Assembly (NCBI GenBank): GCA_041749255.1
Contig: JBGTBR010000038.1
Coordinates: forward strand, 37,777 to 101,776
Direction of reading: 5' to 3'
From: JABDLO01 sp041749255
Lineage (GTDB): Bacteria > Bacteroidota > Bacteroidia > Chitinophagales > Saprospiraceae
DNA: 64,000 bases
Both the position numbers and the translations under genes were made by a program. The notes under the pieces were generated by a model. It saw only the letters and a program-made list of their open reading frames with translations, did not search any database and had not been told where the DNA came from. Position 1 is the first letter of the stretch; every line of letters begins with the position of its first letter. Shown in pieces: positions 57,906-64,000 of this stretch.

Positions 57906-58013
57906 TTACAATTTTACACACTGTATATCCATCAATCTATGGAAAGTTCTATTTAAACATTCAAATGTAATAAATTAATCTTTGCCTGAGAAATGGAATT
58001 CAATTTCTGAGAT

Positions 58014-58047
58014 TTGCACCGAACACCCATGCATTTTCTTATTTTTG
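58014..58047 (+). promoter_or_regulatory. Bacteroidota-type promoter of the aldehyde dehydrogenase gene
   Basis: TTG (58014-58016) and TATTTTTG (58040-58047) with a 23-bp spacer, the longest in the set. It yields a leader of about 140 bases that begins shortly before the paired arms at 58065-58179. Confidence 0.5.
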
Positions 58048-58064
58048 CCATTTTTTTATTTGTA

Positions 58065-58179
58065 GTTACAATTTTGTATAGACACTTTTAAGAAAAAATG
58101 ATGTATCCAGGTTCTTTTCATACCATTTTAAGATGGCGATGAGTTCTTATTTAAAATTTGCTTTATACTAAATTGTAAC
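58065..58179. repeat. 16-nt inverted repeat spanning the aldehyde dehydrogenase leader
   Basis: The 16-base arm 58065-58080 (GTTACAATTT then TGTATA) pairs with 58164-58179 (TATAC, T, AAATTGTAAC), 15 of 16 positions. The loop contains CCAT/ATGG (58123-58126/58133-58136). The second arm ends 16 bases before the ATG. It is either a structured leader or a small inverted-repeat element; no target duplication is visible. Confidence 0.6.
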
Positions 58180-58195
58180 CAAAAACTTCATAAAT

Positions 58196-59728
58196 ATGGA
58201 TTTGACTTTTATAACAAAACTGGGTTTGGAAAAAAATAATTCAGGGACATGGACAGGGCGAAAGTCAAGTTCTTCCTCTGGTCAATTCATCGAATCTTAT
58301 TCGCCGGTAGATGGGGATCATATTGGTAGTGTAAGTATTACTTCACGTGAAGAATACGAAGTTGTGGTCAACACAGCAATGCAAGCATTCAAAAAATGGC
58401 GATTGGTACCCGCTCCTCAAAGAGGTGAAATCGTAAGACAATACGGTGATATACTAAGAAAAAATAAAGAAAACCTGGGCAAACTGGTTTCTTACGAGAT
58501 GGGAAAATCACTACAAGAGGGATATGGAGAGGTGCAGGAAATGATCGATATATGCGATTTTGCCGTAGGATTATCACGGCAATTATACGGTTTGACCATG
58601 CATTCAGAACGACCATTCCACCGGATGTATGAGCAATGGCATCCCCTTGGTGTAGTAGGGGTAATATCGGCATTTAATTTTCCGGTTGCAGTATGGTCCT
58701 GGAATGCAATGCTTGCCTTGGTTTGTGGAGATGTTGTGATCTGGAAAGGGAGTGAAAAAACACCGATTTGTTCTGTGGCTTGCCAAAAACTACTTGACAG
58801 CGTTTTGGAAAACAACAAGGTGCCTGAAGGAGTCTGCAGTATTGTAAACGGGGACTACAAAGTGGGAGAATATATGACCAATGATAAACGCATACCTCTG
58901 ATATCCGCTACAGGTAGTACGAGGATGGGAAAGATCGTAGGAACTGCTGTCGCAGAAAGACTGGGAAGGAGTTTATTGGAGCTAGGTGGTAACAATGCCA
59001 TCATCATCACTCCTTCGGCTGATATGGATATCGTTTTGACAGGAGCCTTATTTGGAGCTGTTGGTACATGCGGCCAACGATGTACATCTACCAGGAGATT
59101 GATCGTACATGAAGAAATATTTGAAGAAGTTAAAACAAAATTGGCCGGTGCATATAAGCAACTTAAAATCGGAAATCCATTAGATCCCTCCATTCATGTA
59201 GGACCCCTTATTGACAAAGATGCTGTAAATAATTATCTCAAAGCGATTCAATCCATCGGTGAACAAGGAGGAAAAGTTTTAGTAGATGGAGGAGTCCTGT
59301 CTGGCAAGGGATACGAAAGTGGATGCTATGTTAAACCCTGTATTGCTGAGGTAAAAAATGATATGGCTATAGTGCAACATGAAACTTTTGCTCCAATATT
59401 GTATCTGATCCAATATTCCGGCGGTGTAGAAAATGCCATAGCCATTCAAAATGATGTTCCTCAAGGATTATCTTCAGCCATTATGACCGGACAACTCAGA
59501 GAGGCTGAATTGTTTTTGAGTGCTGCCGGTTCTGATTGTGGTATAGCCAATGTCAATATCGGTACCAGTGGAGCCGAAATTGGAGGTGCCTTTGGTGGAG
59601 AAAAAGAAACAGGTGGCGGAAGGGAATCCGGATCCGATTCCTGGAAAATATACATGAGAAGACAGACAAATACGATCAACTATAGTACAGAAATTCCTCT
59701 GGCACAAGGTATTGTGTTTGATTTATAA
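58196..59728 (+). CDS. Aldehyde dehydrogenase, ALDH7 (antiquitin/amaB-like) type
   Basis: 510 residues. The catalytic Cys296 lies in GTCGQRCTSTRR, the general base Glu262 in LLELGGNN, and Asn161 in AFNFPVAVWSWN; the last is a motif typical of the ALDH7 branch, which oxidises alpha-aminoadipate semialdehyde (piperideine-6-carboxylate) in lysine breakdown. KGSEKTP binds NAD phosphate. There are no lysine-catabolic genes next to it, so the substrate is inferred from the branch only. A paired leader lies upstream. Confidence 0.9.
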   Translation: MDLTFITKLGLEKNNSGTWTGRKSSSSSGQFIESYSPVDGDHIGSVSITSREEYEVVVNTAMQAFKKWRLVPAPQRGEIVRQYGDILRKNKENLGKLVSYEMGKSLQEGYGEVQEMIDICDFAVGLSRQLYGLTMHSERPFHRMYEQWHPLGVVGVISAFNFPVAVWSWNAMLALVCGDVVIWKGSEKTPICSVACQKLLDSVLENNKVPEGVCSIVNGDYKVGEYMTNDKRIPLISATGSTRMGKIVGTAVAERLGRSLLELGGNNAIIITPSADMDIVLTGALFGAVGTCGQRCTSTRRLIVHEEIFEEVKTKLAGAYKQLKIGNPLDPSIHVGPLIDKDAVNNYLKAIQSIGEQGGKVLVDGGVLSGKGYESGCYVKPCIAEVKNDMAIVQHETFAPILYLIQYSGGVENAIAIQNDVPQGLSSAIMTGQLREAELFLSAAGSDCGIANVNIGTSGAEIGGAFGGEKETGGGRESGSDSWKIYMRRQTNTINYSTEIPLAQGIVFDL

Positions 59729-60358
59729 GCATGTTTTTGTTTATGGATATTCAACGGTTCAATTTTATTATGACTTTCGATATGAGCACATTTTAGACCA
59801 GATAATTCATCCGTGTATATTAATTTAAAAAGGAATAAATTTTGATTAATAAGCAAATCTATAAATTAGGTAATATATAGTTGATTAATAATCATTATTA
59901 AGATAGATAGCAAAATAACCTGGACTTGTTGATTCGGAAATTATTGGTTTGTAATAACAGATCTTTTTAGATTGGGATTCAGTTATAAAAATACCAACTC
60001 AGTTTTTATAGAAATTGCCCAGATTTTTTTACACTTCTGCTTGACAACTTCAATAAAATTATTAGAAAGTATATGGCATCATTGGTGTGAATACATAAAT
60101 TTATTTAACACCAATCCCGAATGATATTTGTTAATGGATGGGTTTAAGATAAAATTAACGTTGAAATGGCAAACCACTTATATAACATTAGGCGTATACT
60201 GTGTTATAGAGAAAGTAATGGTAGAAAGTTTATCCATTTACATTTTTTAAAATTGGTATTTTAATAATTTACCCGATTTAAAGAACTTCATTTCCCTAAT
60301 TAAATGTTAAATGGATAAGTTAATACTTTTTAGGAAAAAAATAAAAAAAATTCATGCG
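59729..60358. other. Long AT-rich intergenic region with two dyads
   Basis: No gene. Two inverted repeats stand out: ATTGGTGT (60081-60088) with ACACCAAT (60108-60115), enclosing the palindrome ATAAATTTAT, and TATAACA (60181-60187) with TGTTATA (60202-60208). They could be operators or stem-loops of the following gene's control region. The remaining sequence is featureless. Confidence 0.5.
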
Positions 60359-63300
60359 ATGAAGAAAGGCATCATTTTCATTTTGAGCTTCCTTCTATTG
60401 GCCACCGTTGTCGATGCCCAATATTTTGGTAGAAATAAACCGAGATATAAGAGTTTTGAATTTAAAGTAAAAGAAACTGAGCATTACGAGATTTACACTT
60501 ATTTTAAAAACCAGGAAGTCGTCGATCATCTGGGACAATTATCAGAAATGTGGTACGATTTTCATAAATCCGTCCTGGAAGAAGATCTTGTCAAAAAGAA
60601 TCCAATGATCTTTTATTCCAATCATGCTGAGTTTCAAATGACCAATACCATCTCCGGAGGAATAGGAGTGGGAACCGGTGGTGTAACTGAAGCATTTAAA
60701 AACAGGGTGATAATGCCGGTCACCTTTACAAACCAACAAACCAATCAGGTTTTGGGTCATGAAATAGTGCACGCTTTTCAGTTTAATTCTATCCTTAACA
60801 GCGATTCTACCTCTTTGCAATCCCTGTCGAATCTTCCACTTTGGCTGGTAGAAGGAATGGCAGAATATATGTCTATAGGTAGAGTGGATCCATTTACAGC
60901 CATGTGGATGAGGGATGCGATATTGAATGATGATATACCTACAGTTAAGGAACTGGCTCACCCTAAATACTTTCCATACCGTTATGGACAGGCCATGATT
61001 TCCTTTCTTACCGGAATGTATGGTGATGGCGTAATAAAACCTCTATTTAGAAATACCGCATTGTTTGGGGTTCCTCAAACCGTAGAAAATATGTTCGGAA
61101 TGAGCATGGATAACCTCAGTGAATTATGGCAATCCGGATTGAAAAATTACTATAAACCCTGGCTGGAAGGGAAAGAAGAAAATCCTCAGGGTATATTGCT
61201 TTTATCAAAAGAAAACTCAGGCAGGCTTAACGTTTCGCCTGCATTAAGTCCAAATGGACGGTATGTCATATTCCTTTCTGAAAGAGACTTATTCTCCACT
61301 GACCTTTTCCTGGCAGATGCCCAAACCGGAGAAATCATCAGCAAAGTAGCCAGCCTTGTCAATGACAGTGACCTGGATAATTTCAATTACCTGGAATCTG
61401 CCGGTACATTTTCACCCAATGGTCGGGAGTTTGCTTTTGTTGCTTTTAAAAAAGGCGAAAATGTGCTTGTAATAAAAGATGCCGATACCGGTAATACGTT
61501 GGAAACTACTACCATCCCTGGCGTTCCTGCATTCTCAGGTCCTTCCTGGGCTCCTGACGGGAGGAATATCGTTGTAACAGGTCTTGTGGATGGACAATCA
61601 GATTTATACCAGTTTGATCTGAGAACAAAGAAGGTAACCCAACTGACTAACGACCGTTATTCGGCCATACATGCTTCCCATTCTTTAGATGGATCACAAC
61701 TTGTGTTCTCTTACGATAAAAAAAGCATGGATGAAGGACGTGCTTTTGGAAAATATACCATGGATATCGCCATCATGGATCTGGTTACACTTAGGATCAC
61801 TACCTTGGATATTTTTCACGGTGCCGATAACCTGAATCCACAATTTGATCACGAGGGGAATATTTACTTCTTTTCAGACAGAGATGGTTTTAGAAATTTG
61901 TATCGATACATCAGTCATTCAGGCGAAGTGTTTCAAATGACTGACTTACTAACCGGTATCAGTGGAATTACCCGCTTTTCGCCAGCTATTGCAGTGTCTT
62001 CCAGAAGAGACAGGGTTTTGTATACACATTATTATGGAGGCTCATACAGTATTTATCAGGCGACCACAGAACAAATGCTTAACAGAAAAGTAGAGCCCAA
62101 TGCTGTGAGTTTTGGGCCCGGAACACTGCCATTGATCAATCCCGAAGTGAAAGACATAGTCAATGCCAATCTCAATCAAATCGATGATTATGAATATGTC
62201 GATCCCTTCACTTTTGAGGATGTAGCCTACAGACCCCAATTTAAGTTGGATTATATAGGTGGAGGTGGTGGTATCGGTGTTTCCACCGGAAATGTGTTCA
62301 GGAATTATACAGGACTTCAGGGAGGTGCCCAATTGTTATTTTCAGATATTCTTGGAGATAACCAGTTGTTTACAGTGATTTCTATGAATGGAGAAATCTT
62401 TGATATTGGAGGTCAGTTTGCTTATTTAAACAGAAAGAACCGGCTGGCATGGGGTGTCGGTATTTCCCATGTCCCTCTGAGAACCGGATTTTCAACCTTC
62501 GCCGAAGACAATACCTCTATTATTATAGGGGGAATGCCAGTCACGACTCTGAAGCAATCGTTCCACATTTTAAGAATTTTCGATGACGCTCTGGATCTTT
62601 TCGCTCATTATCCTTTTTCTACCACGCTCAGGCTTGAAGGAAACATTGGTCCCCGATATAGGAGTTTCAGATATGATATTTATGATGATTTTTTTCTCTT
62701 TGACCCTAATCCTAACTTCCTTAATTACAGACTTGTAGCTCAAGATAGGAATAAGCAGGAGGTGGGAGACGAAATCCAACTCAACCAATTTTACACACTA
62801 AGAAAAGGATTTGGACTTAATAGCAATCTGGCTTTGGTGGGAGATAATTCCTATTTTGGTTTGACTTCACCATTGGCAGGGCACAGGTTTAGATTAGGTC
62901 TGGAATTTGTGACAGGTACAGATAAATACTATAGTGCCATTGTCGATCTTAGAAGATATTTGTGGAAAAAACCCTTTTCATTTGCTTTAAGAGGCATGAG
63001 TTATTTGAGATTCGAACAAACAGATAATTCCGTTTGGCCATTATATATTGGCGATATGGGTTTTGTCCGGGGTTATGGATCCATTTTCTCGACAAATAGT
63101 ATAGAACAGCAAGGACTTAGTTTTGGACAATTGATCGGTACTAAAATGGCCATGACCAATTTTGAGATCAGGATTCCTTTTACTGGACCCAGAAATTTGT
63201 CATTGATTAGTACCGGCTTCCTATTCAGTGACCTGGTCTTCTTTTTTGATGCAGGAGTTGCATTTAACGAGTTTAGTCATTTCAGAGATGGCACTCCAAC

Positions 63301-63520
63301 ACTGGTTCCAATAAGAGATGAAACAGGTCAGATCATTGTTGATCAAAATGGTCAACCTATATATTCTGAACAATTGTTGAAACCTTTCCTCGCTTCCAGC
63401 TTAGGAGTGGCTCTCAGGATAAATCTCTTTGGAGCTCTCATACTTGAACCTTTTTATGCCTGGCCTATGCATGAAGGAGGAAGACCCTCATTTGGGTTGA
63501 ACCTCATTCCGGGATGGTAA
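60359..63520 (+). CDS. Fusion of HExxH metalloprotease, TolB-like propeller and outer-membrane barrel
   Basis: 1,053 residues from the ATG at 60359, which begins the signal peptide MKKGIIFILSFLLLATVVDA (a further ATG at 60311 would add 16 residues). Residues about 30-280 are a gluzincin-like domain with the zinc motif GHEIVHAF (His134, Glu135, His138) and the third-ligand segment LWLVEGMAEY (Glu165). Residues about 290-590 are PD40/TolB-like propeller blades (SWAPDGRNIVVTG, PALSPNGRYVIFLSE). The final 400 residues form an Omp85/surface-antigen-like barrel (FGLNLIPGW end, GGGGGIGVSTGNVF start). It should sit in the outer membrane with the protease in the periplasm. Confidence 0.88.
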   Translation: MKKGIIFILSFLLLATVVDAQYFGRNKPRYKSFEFKVKETEHYEIYTYFKNQEVVDHLGQLSEMWYDFHKSVLEEDLVKKNPMIFYSNHAEFQMTNTISGGIGVGTGGVTEAFKNRVIMPVTFTNQQTNQVLGHEIVHAFQFNSILNSDSTSLQSLSNLPLWLVEGMAEYMSIGRVDPFTAMWMRDAILNDDIPTVKELAHPKYFPYRYGQAMISFLTGMYGDGVIKPLFRNTALFGVPQTVENMFGMSMDNLSELWQSGLKNYYKPWLEGKEENPQGILLLSKENSGRLNVSPALSPNGRYVIFLSERDLFSTDLFLADAQTGEIISKVASLVNDSDLDNFNYLESAGTFSPNGREFAFVAFKKGENVLVIKDADTGNTLETTTIPGVPAFSGPSWAPDGRNIVVTGLVDGQSDLYQFDLRTKKVTQLTNDRYSAIHASHSLDGSQLVFSYDKKSMDEGRAFGKYTMDIAIMDLVTLRITTLDIFHGADNLNPQFDHEGNIYFFSDRDGFRNLYRYISHSGEVFQMTDLLTGISGITRFSPAIAVSSRRDRVLYTHYYGGSYSIYQATTEQMLNRKVEPNAVSFGPGTLPLINPEVKDIVNANLNQIDDYEYVDPFTFEDVAYRPQFKLDYIGGGGGIGVSTGNVFRNYTGLQGGAQLLFSDILGDNQLFTVISMNGEIFDIGGQFAYLNRKNRLAWGVGISHVPLRTGFSTFAEDNTSIIIGGMPVTTLKQSFHILRIFDDALDLFAHYPFSTTLRLEGNIGPRYRSFRYDIYDDFFLFDPNPNFLNYRLVAQDRNKQEVGDEIQLNQFYTLRKGFGLNSNLALVGDNSYFGLTSPLAGHRFRLGLEFVTGTDKYYSAIVDLRRYLWKKPFSFALRGMSYLRFEQTDNSVWPLYIGDMGFVRGYGSIFSTNSIEQQGLSFGQLIGTKMAMTNFEIRIPFTGPRNLSLISTGFLFSDLVFFFDAGVAFNEFSHFRDGTPTLVPIRDETGQIIVDQNGQPIYSEQLLKPFLASSLGVALRINLFGALILEPFYAWPMHEGGRPSFGLNLIPGW

Positions 63521-63960
63521 GCAATCTAATAAGATGATTAACGAAGAGGGATCCCGTTATCCCTCTTCTCATTTGATTAATGTTGACCCTCAGCATCTCA
63601 TATACCTTATGGGGATTCTCTTCATTTATTTTACCCGGATTATGCACTGGAACTTCATAAGAATTTAAAACAGTAAAGGTATTCTGAATTCCTTTTCCGG
63701 GTTGAACCCAATACATAAAAGGCGTCAAATATTGCCCATGATATAAGTAAACTTTTCTGGTTTTGAGATAATTGGCTGGATAACCATACTTTAGTAAAAC
63801 AAATAGTAATATTGATTCATGTAATAACTAAATTCTTAGGTTATTTTTATTTGGATTTCACAATGGTTCGGTAAAAAAAAAGCGAGGAATATATTATAAA
63901 AAAAGTAAATGCGTAAATTAGCATTATAAGCCAACCTGTAATCACTCAGTTCTAAAGAAA
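63521..63960. other. Intergenic region with terminator-like hairpin and an unassigned minus-strand frame
   Basis: A perfect hairpin GAAGAGGGAT (63543-63552) with ATCCCTCTTC (63559-63568) follows the fusion gene and is the likely end of its transcript, though its T-tract is weak. On the minus strand, 63827-63504 is open for 108 codons with protein-like content (containing KVYLYHGQYLTPFMYW) but has no early ATG and overlaps the hairpin, so it may be a decayed fragment. From 63904 the nested hairpin described separately begins. Confidence 0.45.
63543..63568 (+). terminator. Terminator-like hairpin after the protease-barrel gene
   Basis: A perfect 10-bp stem with the loop CCCGTT, starting 22 bases after the stop codon. 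The downstream tract (TCATTTG) is a poor T-run, so termination may be incomplete. Confidence 0.55.
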
Positions 63961-63984
63961 ATGATTACACAAGACGCATTTACT
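63904..63984 (+). repeat. Nested inverted repeats at the start of an edge-truncated frame
   Basis: The outer stem AGTAAATGCGT (63904-63914) pairs perfectly with ACGCATTTACT (63974-63984). Inside it, TGTAATCA (63937-63944) pairs perfectly with TGATTACA (63962-63969). The inner right arm covers the ATG at 63961, so the two stems would hide the start codon in RNA; as DNA they resemble a mobile-element end. Confidence 0.6.
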
Positions 63985-64000
63985 CTAGGCAAAAGCCTAA
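63961..64000 (+). CDS. Start of an open frame leaving the right edge
   Basis: ATG at 63961 opens a frame reading MITQDAFTLGKSL to the window edge. Only 13 codons are visible, with no clear ribosome site (TAAAGAAA just upstream). It is supported mainly by its position after the nested repeats. It could be the first codons of a transposase or of an ordinary gene; nothing more can be said. Confidence 0.3.
   Translation, partial: MITQDAFTLGKSL

Overview
This window comes from a low-GC member of the phylum Bacteroidota and most resembles the Saprospiria (Saprospiraceae-like). The evidence is a SusC/SusD pair, a type IX secretion C-terminal signal, three FG-GAP/ASPIC-UnbV lipoproteins, geranylgeranylglyceryl-phosphate synthase, a ligase-associated exonuclease plus ATP-dependent ligase, and several promoters of the Bacteroidota form TTG-N18..23-TAnnTTTG. 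The family-level placement is inference. I see no tRNA, rRNA, CRISPR array or intact insertion sequence.

Layout. 1-620: the 5' part of a secreted MORN-like protein leaving the left edge. 1187-11199: mnmG, an aspartoacylase-like enzyme, several proteins of unknown role (one a DUF4153-type membrane protein), a secreted S9 peptidase, and a non-coding stretch (about 10391-10520) that folds like a structured RNA with its own promoter. 11300-16426: small lipoproteins, a DUF3494 ice-binding-like protein with an IPTL-CTERM tail, DUF1697, an alpha/beta hydrolase, and a methyltransferase whose promoter spacer is a perfect palindrome. 16428-22100: a Gfo/Idh oxidoreductase, a DUF885 lipoprotein, an MFS transporter, and a ferredoxin reductase/ferredoxin pair. 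22225-29207: an M16 protease, then an O-antigen-ligase/Wzz/flippase group without glycosyltransferases. 29389-31979: the exonuclease-ligase repair pair. 32112-37768: a T9SS cargo protein, an outer-membrane barrel, trmB and a CPBP protease. 37782-53044 (minus strand): SusC, SusD, a terminator, then three paralogous ASPIC/UnbV lipoproteins of about 1,080 residues and one small lipoprotein, tightly packed. 53045-54105: a non-coding island of several short-period degenerate repeats. 54106-59728: a second flippase, a 54-residue membrane protein, rsgA, GGGP synthase and an ALDH7-like aldehyde dehydrogenase. 60359-63520: a large fusion of HExxH protease, TolB-like propeller and outer-membrane barrel. 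The right edge has a nested hairpin over the start of an open frame that runs off the window.

How the parts fit. Much of the window concerns the cell envelope and extracellular polymers: SusCD uptake with surface FG-GAP lipoproteins, secreted or surface proteases (S9, M16, DUF885, HExxH-barrel), exopolysaccharide polymerisation and flipping, and T9SS export. Housekeeping genes (mnmG, trmB, rsgA, GGGP synthase, DNA repair) are interspersed. Several promoters sit so close to the start codon that the mRNAs should be leaderless. Several non-coding gaps contain long paired arms that genes do not explain; these are the best candidates for undescribed elements.
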